The position numbers were made by a program, and so were the translations under genes. This document shows, piece by piece, positions 6,465-15,102 of a stretch of 63,705 bases of DNA. The DNA is taken from NCBI GenBank assembly GCA_030685215.1, contig JAUXQB010000024.1, positions 1-63,705 of the forward strand. Direction: 5' to 3'. Under the pieces are notes generated by a model. The model worked only from the letters and a program-made list of their open reading frames with translations. It did not search any database and was not told where the DNA came from. Origin of the DNA: Actinomycetota bacterium (GTDB lineage: Bacteria > Actinomycetota > Acidimicrobiia > Acidimicrobiales > Ilumatobacteraceae). Numbering within the stretch: position 1 is the first letter of the stretch; each line of letters opens with the position of its first letter.

Positions 6465-8963
6465 TCAGGCGAAGTAGCCGCTCACGTCGACCAGCACGTG
6501 CACGCTGCGGTTCGACGCGATGCACCAGCGACCGCTGCCGTCGTCGGGGCCGACCACCGTGGTCGCTGCGTTCGCGTACGGGGCGTATCGCACCATCGAG
6601 AGATCGGGCACCGCGGGCAGGCACGGGTGCACGGTGAGGTAGCCCGACGACGTCGGGTACACCGCAGTCACCTCCGCCATCACGGCTCGCAGCGTGGCGG
6701 CAGCCGGCAGGCCCTGCTGCCCTGCGAGCACGAACGCCCGGCCGACGTTGGCGGCGAACTGGCCGCTGAGGCCGATGGCATTGCGCGTGTCGACCGCACG
6801 GAACGGCGTCACCGCGAAGAATTCGGAGGTCGCGGCTGCGCCGAACCAGCCGCTGAAGTCGAGCGTGACGTGCATGGCCGTGCTCACGTGCACGCACACC
6901 TCGCCGGCGCCGTTGAGCGCCACCTCGACGTGGTTGGTGACGCTCGAGCCGCTGAGCACGTTGATGTTGCTGACCAGCGGCACCTCCGCCGAGCACGGGA
7001 ACACGGTGGCCCACCCGGAGGCCGTGGCGCCGGTGCTGTGCAGCGTGAGCGCCGCGGCCGAGGCACCTGCCGGCGCGCCGCCCGCGGTGACCACGGGAAT
7101 GCGCACGATGGTGCCGGCGGCCACCCTCGAGCCGGAACGCGAGTCGTACAGGCGCGACGGGGCGACCGGCTCGAAGCGGTCGCCGACCGCGGGCGCGTAC
7201 GAGCCGAACAGGTCGACCACGAGCGCGGTGGCCGCGGAGGTGAACACGCAGAACGTGCCGTCCGCGCTGAGGGGTACCACGGCCATCCCCGCCACGGTGT
7301 TGCCGGCGAGCGCCTGGATGGCCGAGACGTTCGGCCGCGCCACGCCGCAGGGATAGGCGGTGACGTACGCGTTGGTGGGAGGCCGCACCGAGGTGAGGTT
7401 CACGGCCACCGCAATGACCGACGGGTCGAGGCCCGGGTCCACCACCAGCGTGCAGCCGCCGCCGAGTGGGGAGGCTGCCGTGCCGGTGCCGTCGCGGGTG
7501 TCGATCAGGCGGACGGGTGCCAGCGGCGTGTACCGGGCTCCGGCGGCGGTGCCGGGCGCCGCGCCGATCGGCGGCTCGGTTCGCCCCGGGCACGGGTCGG
7601 GCGGAGGTGGTGGCGCCGTCGCGCCGCGCACGTTGAACCAGTTCGCCTTCAGACCGAACGCCGACTTGAACTGGTCGCCGGTGACGGTGACCGACGACGA
7701 CGCGCCGGTGATGCGGATGGACGTGACGCGCCCGCCCCATTCCCCGTACCCGTTGCGGGCCAGCACAGTGAGCGACGTGAACGTGCCGATCGCCGGATAG
7801 CGCGCGGTGATGGCGCTGCCGACGAGCGTGGTGGTCCAGGTGTGGTTGGGGTTGAGGCTGGTGTCGTCGCCCTCGTCGACCACCGCGGGGAAGGGCATCT
7901 GTGCACCCACGCCGGCCGCGGTCCAGCCACCGTTCGATGCGGCGAACATCGTGTACGCGATGGCGCCGGAGGTGGTGCCCACACGCCGCACCACGCCGGC
8001 GGTGGCGAGCACGGCTGCGTCGGTGCCCGGGTACTCGACCTGTGTGTACGCGCTGCCGACGCTGTTGCGAGTGGCGGCGCCCATGTAGTACTGGCACACG
8101 AGATCGCACGTCTTCGCGTACGAGTACTTGTTCTCGGCGAGCGCGTAGCTGCGCGCGGCGACGGCCTGCGCCTGCAACGCCTGTGCACCCTTGCCGCCGC
8201 CGGCAGTGGCCCACGACGGCGACATCTCCTTCGCGATGACCGAGCGCAGGTAGTGCTCGAGCGGCACGATGTTGACCGTGCGGTTCTCGCCCGCGGTGCC
8301 GTTGACCGCTCGGATGAAGCCGCGGTACGACTTCACCTTTCCGCCGGGTTCGCACACCGCGGGCAACGACGGGAAGCCGGCCGTGGTCGTGTCGGCCTGC
8401 GTGCGGATGTTCACCTGCGTCGACACCGCATCGGACACCAGCGTCCATCCCGACGACACCGGGTTGCCCGACGCCGCCGGGCACACCTGCGCGTCGCTCC
8501 GCGCCCACACCGAGTACACCGACGGCGACACCTCACGGGCGAGCACCGACTTCCACGGTCCGCCGGCCACTCCGTCGACCACCAGGCCGCCGCTCTCGCT
8601 GACCACGGCGGTCTGCGCGTCGTCGAGGTTCTGCAGGCGCACGGTGATCACCGAGTCGAGCGGCACGGTGCCGGCGACGGTGCCGCCGTAGTAGTGGTTC
8701 AGGATCTGCGCCGACGACCATCCGTGGTCGACCGCATACCCGTACGCACCCCACTGGCTGAGCCCGTAGCCGTGGCCGTAGCCGCGCCCGTCGATGGTGA
8801 CGACCGTGTCGGCTGCAGCGTGAACCGGTGCTGCGGCGGGTGGCGCGCCCACGAGTACCGCCGACATCGCGAGCGACGCGACAAGGAGACCTCGACGACG
8901 GCGCATGCACTGGTATCGGCGCCGAGGGCGGCCGGCTTGACCTCCGCCCTGGGTTCTCGTCAT
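6465..8963 (-). CDS. Secreted SpoIID/LytB-domain protein with three C-terminal beta repeats
   Basis: Up to 832 residues. A signal peptide (RRRRGLLVASLAMSAVLVGAPPAAA) is followed by the glycine-rich motif GRGYGHGYGLSQWGAYGYA and a SpoIID/LytB region to about residue 440, a family that acts on or stimulates turnover of peptidoglycan. After a proline linker there are three related segments of about 110-130 residues, ending VDLFGSYAP, LDFSGWFG and VDVSGYFA, each with a YP/FPC motif and an LID/LYD/VDTR start; this repeat type is common on secreted actinobacterial proteins and probably binds the wall. Two starts are possible: ATG 8963, or ATG 8906 that begins directly at the basic signal-peptide region. 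No sporulation genes are nearby, so a sporulation role is not implied. Confidence 0.8.
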   Translation of the reverse strand: MTRTQGGGQAGRPRRRYQCMRRRRGLLVASLAMSAVLVGAPPAAAPVHAAADTVVTIDGRGYGHGYGLSQWGAYGYAVDHGWSSAQILNHYYGGTVAGTVPLDSVITVRLQNLDDAQTAVVSESGGLVVDGVAGGPWKSVLAREVSPSVYSVWARSDAQVCPAASGNPVSSGWTLVSDAVSTQVNIRTQADTTTAGFPSLPAVCEPGGKVKSYRGFIRAVNGTAGENRTVNIVPLEHYLRSVIAKEMSPSWATAGGGKGAQALQAQAVAARSYALAENKYSYAKTCDLVCQYYMGAATRNSVGSAYTQVEYPGTDAAVLATAGVVRRVGTTSGAIAYTMFAASNGGWTAAGVGAQMPFPAVVDEGDDTSLNPNHTWTTTLVGSAITARYPAIGTFTSLTVLARNGYGEWGGRVTSIRITGASSSVTVTGDQFKSAFGLKANWFNVRGATAPPPPPDPCPGRTEPPIGAAPGTAAGARYTPLAPVRLIDTRDGTGTAASPLGGGCTLVVDPGLDPSVIAVAVNLTSVRPPTNAYVTAYPCGVARPNVSAIQALAGNTVAGMAVVPLSADGTFCVFTSAATALVVDLFGSYAPAVGDRFEPVAPSRLYDSRSGSRVAAGTIVRIPVVTAGGAPAGASAAALTLHSTGATASGWATVFPCSAEVPLVSNINVLSGSSVTNHVEVALNGAGEVCVHVSTAMHVTLDFSGWFGAAATSEFFAVTPFRAVDTRNAIGLSGQFAANVGRAFVLAGQQGLPAAATLRAVMAEVTAVYPTSSGYLTVHPCLPAVPDLSMVRYAPYANAATTVVGPDDGSGRWCIASNRSVHVLVDVSGYFA

Positions 8964-8980
8964 TGGACAAGTCTGGCCGG

Positions 8981-8986
8981 TAGCCT
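8981..8986 (+). promoter_or_regulatory. TAGCCT -10-like box of the flippase gene
   Basis: TAGCCT, 7 nt before an in-frame TTG (8994) and 10 nt before GTG (8997). The nearby ATG (8989) is out of frame with the flippase. The spacing suggests a leaderless or nearly leaderless transcript. Confidence 0.55.
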
Positions 8987-8996
8987 CGAATGCTTG

Positions 8997-10325
8997 GTGG
9001 CAGCGTCCGACGAATCATCCTCAACCTCTCGCGTGCCCGTACCCGAAGGCACCATTCCGGTGGCCGTCGGTCTGCTCATCGCGGGCGTCGCCAGCTACCT
9101 CTTCCTCAAGGTCGGCAAGGAAGCGCTGGGCAGCGACGAAGCGCTGCAGCCGATCACCAGCCTCTGGGTCGCCACCTTCGCACTCGCGCCCGGCGTGTTC
9201 CTGCCGGTCGAGCAGGAACTGGCACGTGCGCTGTCGAGCCGCCGGGCGATGGGCATGGGCGGAAAGCCGGTGCTGCGCAAGGTCATCGCGCTCGGCACGG
9301 GCCTCGCTGCCATCGTCTCCGCCATCATCCTGCTGGCCAGTCCCGCGCTCGCGTCGGCGTTCTTCAACGACGACTGGGTGCTGGTCGTCGCGTTGCTCAT
9401 CGCCTTCGTCTCGTACACCCCGGCGCACATCGCACGCGGCGTCGCCAGCGGTCACGGGCGGTTCCGCGCGTACGCCATCGTCATGGCATCCGACGGCGTC
9501 GTGCGCATCGCGTTCTGTCTGCTCCTCGCCGTCATCGGCGTCAAGACCGTCGGACCCTACGGCCTCGCCATCGCGTTCGCCCCGCTCCCTGGCGTGCTGT
9601 GGGTGTACTTCCGCGGCCAGCTGAAGACCGACGACGGTCCCGCGGCCGAGTGGGGCGAGGTCACCCAGAACCTGGGCTGGTTGCTGGTGGGTTCGATGTT
9701 CGCGGCCGGCCTGGTGAACGCCGGCCCGCTCGCCGCCACCGTGCTGGCGGAGCCTGGCCAGGAGGAACTGGTCACCCGCTTCACCTACGGCGTGCTGCTC
9801 GCCCGCATCCCGCTGTTCCTGTTCCAGGCGGTGCAGGCCGCGCTGCTGCCGCGCTTGTCGCAGCTGGCGGCGCGTAACGAGATCGCCGAGTTCCGTCAGG
9901 GGCTCGCCCGCCTGATGAAGGTGGTGTTGCTGGTCGCCGTGGTCGGAACCGCCGGCGCCTACGTGGTGGGCCCGCTGGTCATCGAGAAGTTCTACGACTC
10001 CGAGCTCAGTGGCAACACCTTGGCCACGCTCGCGTTCAGCAGCGCCATCTACATGTTGGCGTTGGCCTTGGCGCAAGCGGTCATCGCACTGCGCGGGCAC
10101 CGGCTGGTCGCGCTCGGCTGGGCCTGCGCCGGCATCACGTTCCTGTTGGTCACCTGGTTGAACAACGAACCGCTGTTCCGCCGAGTCGAGTTCGGTCTGG
10201 TCGCCTCGTCGGTGGCCGCTCTCGTCGCCTTCGCGTTGGCTCTGCGACACAAGCTGAGCACGGGCGTGGTGCCGAGCGGCGGTTCGTTGATGGACGCCAT
10301 CACCGACATGCCCCTCGAGAGCTGA
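8997..10325 (+). CDS. Oligosaccharide flippase (MATE/MurJ-Wzx superfamily)
   Basis: A 442-residue, very hydrophobic protein with about 12 predicted membrane helices, starting VAASDESSSTSRVPVPEGT and entering its first helix at PVAVGLLIAGVASYLF. Length, helix spacing and lack of soluble domains match polysaccharide-export flippases of the MATE/MOP superfamily, which flip lipid-linked saccharides across the cytoplasmic membrane. It lies beside gmd and glycosyltransferase genes, consistent with export of the glycan made by this region. Start is GTG 8997, or TTG 8994 exactly 7 nt after the TAGCCT box; the large upstream open frame overlaps the SpoIID gene antisense and is rejected. The lipid substrate is not known. 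Confidence 0.75.
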   Translation: MAASDESSSTSRVPVPEGTIPVAVGLLIAGVASYLFLKVGKEALGSDEALQPITSLWVATFALAPGVFLPVEQELARALSSRRAMGMGGKPVLRKVIALGTGLAAIVSAIILLASPALASAFFNDDWVLVVALLIAFVSYTPAHIARGVASGHGRFRAYAIVMASDGVVRIAFCLLLAVIGVKTVGPYGLAIAFAPLPGVLWVYFRGQLKTDDGPAAEWGEVTQNLGWLLVGSMFAAGLVNAGPLAATVLAEPGQEELVTRFTYGVLLARIPLFLFQAVQAALLPRLSQLAARNEIAEFRQGLARLMKVVLLVAVVGTAGAYVVGPLVIEKFYDSELSGNTLATLAFSSAIYMLALALAQAVIALRGHRLVALGWACAGITFLLVTWLNNEPLFRRVEFGLVASSVAALVAFALALRHKLSTGVVPSGGSLMDAITDMPLES

Positions 10326-10340
10326 CGCCCCCGCAACCGA

Positions 10341-10361
10341 GGATCCCCTTTCCGGGGCTCC
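10341..10361. terminator. Possible terminator between convergent flippase and gmd genes
   Basis: GGATCCCC (10341-10348) and GGGGCTCC (10354-10361) form an 8-position stem with one mismatch around TTTCC. It lies in the 37-bp gap between two converging stop codons. Modest stem stability, hence moderate confidence. Confidence 0.45.
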
Positions 10362-10362
10362 G

Positions 10363-11343
10363 CTAGCGGCCCTTGGACTCGAGCGCGAGGTCGTTGGCGA
10401 CCATCATCTTGACGAGCTCGGGGAACTGGACTTCCGGTTCCCAGCCGAGCTTCTCGCGTGCCTTGGTGGGGTCGCCGATGAGCAGGTCGACCTCGGCCGG
10501 ACGGTAGAACTTCGGGTCCTGGCGCACGTAGTTCTGCCAGTCCTCGATGCCCACCTCGGCGAACGCCAAGCGCACCAGGTCTTCGATGCTGTAGGTCGTG
10601 CCGGTGGCCACCACGTAGTCGTCGGGAGCGTCCTGCTGCAGCATGGCCCACATCGCCTTCACGTAGTCGCCGGCGTAGCCCCAGTCGCGCTTGCTGTCGA
10701 GGTTGCCGAGCACGATCTCCTGCTGCAGCCCGAGGTGGATGCGAGCGACCGAGTTGGTGACCTTGCGAGTGACGAACTCGAGGCCGCGGCGAGGGCCCTC
10801 GTGGTTGAACAGGATGCCGCTGCAGGCGAACATGTCGTAGCTCTCGCGGTAGTTCACCACGATGTCGTGGCCGAACACCTTCGCGCAGCCGTACGGCGAA
10901 CGCGGGTGGAATGGTGTGCGTTCCGTCTGCGGGGTCTCGCGCACCTTGCCGAACATCTCGCTGCTGCTGGCCTGGTAGAAACGGATTGAGTTGTTCTGCG
11001 CGCCACCCACCATGCGGATGGCCTCGAGCATGCGCAGCACGCCCAGCCCGGTGATGTTGGCGGTGAGTTCGGCCTGGTTGAAGCTGAGCGCGACGAACGA
11101 GATGGCACCGAGGTTGTAGACCTCGTCGGGCTGCGTGTACTCCAGCGCCTTCACCAGCGACGGCAGGTCGGCCAGGTCGCCCGGCACCGGCTCCACGTAG
11201 GGGAACTCGTCGCGCATCTGCACCATGCGGGGGTTGTTCTGGCCCTTGACCATGCCGAACACTTCGTAGCCCTTGCCGTGCAAGAACTCGGCGAGGTGTT
11301 GGCCGTCCTGGCCGGTGATTCCGGTGATGAATGCGCGGGGCAT
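10363..11343 (-). CDS. gmd: GDP-mannose 4,6-dehydratase
   Basis: A 326-residue extended short-chain dehydrogenase. GITGQDGQ (residues 8-15) is the NADP-binding loop typical of GMD; SSSEMFG (127-132) and YGCAK (Tyr151/Lys155) give the catalytic Ser/Tyr/Lys set, and [15 protein letters not shown] is the substrate-site motif of the family. It converts GDP-D-mannose to GDP-4-keto-6-deoxymannose, the precursor of GDP-fucose (or GDP-rhamnose/perosamine). The fcl-like gene at 20.4 kb would complete GDP-L-fucose synthesis. ATG 11343 is preceded by GGAAAG at a good distance. It is slightly shorter than the roughly 370-residue E. coli enzyme. Confidence 0.92.
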   Translation of the reverse strand: MPRAFITGITGQDGQHLAEFLHGKGYEVFGMVKGQNNPRMVQMRDEFPYVEPVPGDLADLPSLVKALEYTQPDEVYNLGAISFVALSFNQAELTANITGLGVLRMLEAIRMVGGAQNNSIRFYQASSSEMFGKVRETPQTERTPFHPRSPYGCAKVFGHDIVVNYRESYDMFACSGILFNHEGPRRGLEFVTRKVTNSVARIHLGLQQEIVLGNLDSKRDWGYAGDYVKAMWAMLQQDAPDDYVVATGTTYSIEDLVRLAFAEVGIEDWQNYVRQDPKFYRPAEVDLLIGDPTKAREKLGWEPEVQFPELVKMMVANDLALESKGR

Positions 11344-11494
11344 GGTGGTTCTTTCCATCGTCGAGCAGAAGCGTTCGCCGTGCGGAAGGCTCGTGGAACG
11401 CGGAGCGCGGGCCACCGGCGAGTCGCCGAAGTCTACGGCACGGGCACGGGTTGCGGACCCGCGACCCGCGACACCCAGACTTCTCGATGGCCAG

Positions 11495-11500
11495 TATCCT
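11495..11500 (+). promoter_or_regulatory. TATCCT -10-like box before the GT-cofD pair
   Basis: TATCCT, 10 nt before ATG 11511, giving a predicted leader of only about 3 nt. GGTGG between box and ATG could alternatively act as a weak ribosome site on a longer transcript. Confidence 0.45.
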
Positions 11501-11510
11501 CGGTGGCGAG

Positions 11511-12662
11511 ATGACTGCACTGCGCGTTGGGTTCGACACGGGGCCGCTGCTCGGGCCACGCACGGGGGTCGGCCTGGCCGTGCAAGAGATGCACCGCGCG
11601 CTGGCCGACCGCGACGACGTCGAGCTCACCGACTACGTGCTCTCGCTGCGAGCGCGGCTCGGTGGCAAGGTGCCGCCGGGCACTCGCATCCTGCCGTTGC
11701 CCGCGGCCGTCGCCCAACGGATCTGGGCCATCAGCGACCGGGCGCGACTGGATCGCTGGCTGCCCGGCGCGCAGCTGGTGCACGGCACCAACTACGTCGT
11801 CCCACCCAGCCACCTGCCCCGCGTGGTGTCGGTCTACGACTGCTGGTTCCTGCGCCACCCCGACCAGGCCACTCCCAGCGTGCACCGCGCCGGCCAGGTG
11901 CTGCGCCGCGCCGTGGCTAGCGGCGCCGTGGTGCACGCCAGCTCCACCGCCACCGCCGACGCGGTGCGCGCACTGCTGCCGGGGGCAGCCGTGCACACGG
12001 TGCACCTCGCCGCCGTGCCGCTCGCGCCGGCGCCGGCCACTGCCCCGACCGCCACCGTTGTCACGCAACTCGCGGGCCGACCGTTCCTTCTGTCCATCGG
12101 CACGTTCGAACGTCGCAAGAACCTGCCGATGCTGGTGCAGGCGTTCGCTGCCATCGCATCGTCGCACCCCGACCTGTGCCTGCTGCTCGCCGGTGGCGAC
12201 GGCGACGACTCGGCCGCGGTGCAGCGTGCCATCGCCGCACTCGGTCCGGCGCTCTCGGCGCGGGTGCTGGTCGCCGGCCGCGTCGACACCGACACGCGGT
12301 CGTGGCTGCTGCACCACGCCGCCGCGCTCGCCTACCCGTCGCTCGACGAAGGGTTCGGTTTCCCGCTGCTCGACGCGATGCAGGCGGGTGTGCCGGTGGT
12401 GGCGAGCACGGCCGGCTCCATCCCGGAAGTCGCCGGCGACGCAGCGCTGCTCAGCGACGTCGCCGATGTCGACGCATTCGCCGCGAACCTGCATCTCGCA
12501 CTGCACTCGCAGTCGGTGCGCGCGCACCTCGTCGCCACCGGCCACCAGCAGTTGCAGCGATTCTCCTGGCAGCGGTGCGCCGCCGAGATGGCAGCGCTCT
12601 ACCGCCGTGTGGCCGCCGGCGAGTCGGGCTCCGACGCACCGATCGACGGCGACACCCGATGA
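11511..12662 (+). CDS. Family 1/4 glycosyltransferase
   Basis: A 383-residue GT-B glycosyltransferase. The N-terminal half contains [20 protein letters not shown], the acceptor-side Gly loop; the C-terminal Rossmann half has [21 protein letters not shown] and the E-x7-E-like donor motif [23 protein letters not shown]. It transfers a sugar from a nucleotide donor, probably mannose or a deoxyhexose, to a growing glycan. It lies head-to-head with gmd across 167 bp and its stop codon overlaps the cofD start (ATGA), so the two are co-transcribed although functionally unrelated. The ATG at 11511 starts the conserved fold; longer in-frame extensions run antisense through the gmd leader. Confidence 0.82.
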   Translation: MTALRVGFDTGPLLGPRTGVGLAVQEMHRALADRDDVELTDYVLSLRARLGGKVPPGTRILPLPAAVAQRIWAISDRARLDRWLPGAQLVHGTNYVVPPSHLPRVVSVYDCWFLRHPDQATPSVHRAGQVLRRAVASGAVVHASSTATADAVRALLPGAAVHTVHLAAVPLAPAPATAPTATVVTQLAGRPFLLSIGTFERRKNLPMLVQAFAAIASSHPDLCLLLAGGDGDDSAAVQRAIAALGPALSARVLVAGRVDTDTRSWLLHHAAALAYPSLDEGFGFPLLDAMQAGVPVVASTAGSIPEVAGDAALLSDVADVDAFAANLHLALHSQSVRAHLVATGHQQLQRFSWQRCAAEMAALYRRVAAGESGSDAPIDGDTR

Positions 12663-13624
12663 CGGTCGCCGTCGTCTGCGGCGGGGTCGGCGCCGCGCGA
12701 TTCCTTCGAGCGTTGGCCGGCGTGCACTCCACCGCCGACACGGTGGGTGTGGTGAACACCGGCGACGACACGGTGATGCACGGTCTCGCCATCTCGCCCG
12801 ACCTCGACACCATCACGTACACGCTGGCCGCCGCCATCGACCCCGAGCGCGGCTGGGGCCTGCGCGACGAGACCTGGCGCGCGATGGAAGCGCTCGCGCG
12901 CTACACGGCCGTGCGACCGGCCGGCTCGGCGGCGGCGCCCACCTGGTTCAACCTCGGCGACCAGGACCTGGCGACGCACTTCTATCGCACCGCACGGCTC
13001 GCGGAGGGCGCGTCGCTCACCGACGTGACGGCGGAGATCGCGGCCGCGTGGGGCCTCGCACAGCGGTTGCTGCCGATGACCGACCAGCGGGTCACCACGA
13101 TGGTGTCGCTGCTCGAGGAGGGCATCGAGGTGCCCTTCCAGGAGTACTTCGTGCAACGCCGACACGGGGTGCCGGTCTCGGCCGTCCGCTTCGACGGCGC
13201 CGACCGGGCATCGCTCTCCGCCGCGTCTCATGCGGCCCTGTCACAGAGCGAGGTGGTGGTCATCGCACCGTCGAACCCGCTCGTCTCCATCGCACCGATC
13301 CGCGCGTTGGCGCAGGTCGATCCGCTGCTCGCCGCTCGCCGCGACACCGTGGTGGCCATCTCCCCCATCGTCGGCGGCGCCGCATTGAAGGGCCCCGCAG
13401 ATCGGATGATGGTCGAGCTCGGCTTCGAGCCGTCCGTGGTCGGGGTGGCCCGGCTCTACGCGCCCATCGCGGGCACGCTGGTGATCGACCCCGTCGACGA
13501 AGCGCTCGCTGCGGCCGTTCGTGCCGAGGGCATGCGAGTGGTGGTCACGCCGAGCGTGATGAGCTCGGCCGAGGTCGGCCACGAGCTGGCTCGTCGATCG
13601 CTCGCCGCGGCGGGCACGCGCTGA
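12659..13624 (+). CDS. cofD: 2-phospho-L-lactate (or phosphoenolpyruvate) transferase, coenzyme F420 biosynthesis
   Basis: A 321-residue CofD/FbiA-family protein: N-terminal GGVGAARFLRAL nucleotide loop, VNTGDD near residue 35, NLGDQDLATHFYRTARL, and the late motifs SNPLVSIAPI and ISPIVGGAALKGPADRMM. The enzyme joins the deazaflavin Fo to a phospho-three-carbon acid from a GDP- or GMP-activated donor to give F420-0 (or the dehydro form in actinobacteria). No cofE/fbiB or cofC lies in the window. Its ATG overlaps the glycosyltransferase stop codon by four bases. It supports F420 use by the split-barrel proteins at 31.9 and 60.2 kb. Confidence 0.92.
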   Translation: MTVAVVCGGVGAARFLRALAGVHSTADTVGVVNTGDDTVMHGLAISPDLDTITYTLAAAIDPERGWGLRDETWRAMEALARYTAVRPAGSAAAPTWFNLGDQDLATHFYRTARLAEGASLTDVTAEIAAAWGLAQRLLPMTDQRVTTMVSLLEEGIEVPFQEYFVQRRHGVPVSAVRFDGADRASLSAASHAALSQSEVVVIAPSNPLVSIAPIRALAQVDPLLAARRDTVVAISPIVGGAALKGPADRMMVELGFEPSVVGVARLYAPIAGTLVIDPVDEALAAAVRAEGMRVVVTPSVMSSAEVGHELARRSLAAAGTR

Positions 13625-13636
13625 CCGCGAGCGAGT

Positions 13637-14158
13637 TCAGCGGAACGGGAAGCGGTTCGCCAGCGACCATGCGCCGGTGCTGTCGCTGACGAACAGCGAG
13701 AGCATCGTCGCGTCGCACTGGCGGGGCAGCATCGCGGCGATCTCGGCGTGGAACGCGAGGTGCACCCGCTGCTGCTCGTCGGCGTCGGTGAACTGGCCGA
13801 TCGTGAGGTGTGGTTGCGGGTCGGGGAACGCCCCTGCGTAGGGCACGCACTCGGGGAAGCGATCGGTGAGCTGCCGCGTGAGTTCGCGGAACCACTCGTC
13901 GGGCGACGGCCGCAGCCAGACGACGCCGGGAAACTCCTCGACCGCCGACAACGTGAAACGGTGCCGTTCGACCGACGCCGCGAGTCGCGCGACCGCAGCC
14001 ATCTCGTGCCGGTCGATCGACGCCGGCTCGCGGAACGGGTACAGCACGGTGATGTGTGCGGGCACGCCCTGCCGCGACGACGGGTCGTAGCGCCGGCGCC
14101 AGTGCCCGACGAGGTGCTCGACGGCGTCGACCTCGATCATGAGCGCGGACTCGTTCAC
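13637..14158 (-). CDS. 2'-5' RNA ligase-family (2H phosphoesterase) protein
   Basis: A 173-residue protein with the two signature histidine motifs of 2H phosphoesterases, HITVLYPF near residue 47 and HLTIGQF near residue 128, in an overall fold length typical of the LigT/2'-5' RNA ligase family. These proteins hydrolyse or transfer 2',3'-cyclic phosphate-type bonds in RNA or nucleotides; the physiological substrate here is unknown. The start is GTG 14158, with an ATG six codons later (14140) equally possible. It converges on cofD with a 12-bp gap and is separated by 41 bp from the upstream epimerase gene. Confidence 0.8.
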   Translation of the reverse strand: MNESALMIEVDAVEHLVGHWRRRYDPSSRQGVPAHITVLYPFREPASIDRHEMAAVARLAASVERHRFTLSAVEEFPGVVWLRPSPDEWFRELTRQLTDRFPECVPYAGAFPDPQPHLTIGQFTDADEQQRVHLAFHAEIAAMLPRQCDATMLSLFVSDSTGAWSLANRFPFR

Positions 14159-14199
14159 GGGCGAATCATGCCAGGTTCCCGACAGCCGCCGGGACGGAC

Positions 14200-15102
14200 C
14201 TACCTGCCGAGCGAGCGCACACCTGCCGACAGATCGGTCCACGGTGCCCACGCGAGGTGGATGCGCGCGCGGGTGGGCGACAACACGAACCGGGCCACGT
14301 CGGCCGAACGACGCGGCGCCGTCGCGGGCGGGCGGAAGTCGGGGCCGGCCATCAGCGCCCACAGGTCTCGGATCGACGTGGCGGTGCCGGTGCCGACGTT
14401 GACCACGAGGCCACTCCCCTTCGACGCCGCGCGGACGAGCGCGTCGACGGCATCGTCGATGTAGAGGAAGTCGCGGGTCTGCCGACCGTCGCCGTGCACC
14501 ACGGGCGCGACGCCCTCGCGCAGCGCGTGTGCGAACGCTGCGACCACGCCGCCCTCCGGTCGCTGACGCGGCCCGTACACGTTGGACAGGGCGAGCGCGG
14601 TGAACTCCACCGAGTGCTGCTCGCGGTACACCGCGAGCAGGTCGGCCACGGCACGCGTGACCACGCCCTGCACGCCCATCGGCGCCCAGGGTTGGCTCTC
14701 CTTCACCGGTTGGTCGCGGCTGGCGACGTCGCCGTAGAGCCCCACGGCCGACAGCGCCACCACCACCTTCACGTCGCCGATGGAGCGCGCTGCCTCGAGG
14801 ACGGCGATGGTGGACCGCAGCGCGTTGCCGGCGGCGGAGGCCACCGGACTGCCCGGCGGGAGCAGGCCGAGGTGATAGATGACATCGGGTGCGCGCATCG
14901 CGGCCAGCGCGTGGAACTCGTCGGCACCCGCGTCGAGCGTGTGGATCTTCAGATCCCCGCCCAGGGAGCGCGAGGCCGCCAGGTTGGCGAGTGAGCCGGA
15001 GGTGAGCGGGTCGACCACGTCGACGGTGTGGCCTTCGGCCACCAGTCGCTCCGTGAGGTGCGAGCCGATGAACCCGGCCCCACCCACCACGAGCACCTTC
15101 AC
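14200..15102 (-). CDS. NAD-dependent epimerase/dehydratase-like protein lacking the YxxxK motif
   Basis: A 300-residue extended SDR protein. VVGGAGFIGSHLTERL is the NAD-binding loop, DVIYHLG the family beta-4 motif, SNVYGPRQRP and DFLYIDDAV typical NDP-sugar epimerase signatures. The catalytic Tyr-x3-Lys, expected after PWAPMG, reads VQGVVTRAVAD instead, and no substitute Tyr/Lys pair is visible. It may be a non-catalytic binding protein or use another base. The GTG start (15102) overlaps the stop of the upstream nucleotidyltransferase gene (GTGA), so the pair is coupled and probably acts on the same activated sugar. Specificity cannot be stated. Confidence 0.75.
   Translation of the reverse strand: MKVLVVGGAGFIGSHLTERLVAEGHTVDVVDPLTSGSLANLAASRSLGGDLKIHTLDAGADEFHALAAMRAPDVIYHLGLLPPGSPVASAAGNALRSTIAVLEAARSIGDVKVVVALSAVGLYGDVASRDQPVKESQPWAPMGVQGVVTRAVADLLAVYREQHSVEFTALALSNVYGPRQRPEGGVVAAFAHALREGVAPVVHGDGRQTRDFLYIDDAVDALVRAASKGSGLVVNVGTGTATSIRDLWALMAGPDFRPPATAPRRSADVARFVLSPTRARIHLAWAPWTDLSAGVRSLGR

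Noticed and set aside
6465-8963. Sporulation gene (SpoIID)
   Set aside because: Only the peptidoglycan-related domain is shared; no other sporulation gene is present and such proteins are widespread in non-sporulating actinobacteria.
6456-8996. Apparent 1289-codon fusion ending in the flippase
   Set aside because: Everything before the TTG/GTG at 8994/8997 is antisense to the SpoIID protein; the flippase has its own -10-like box and start.
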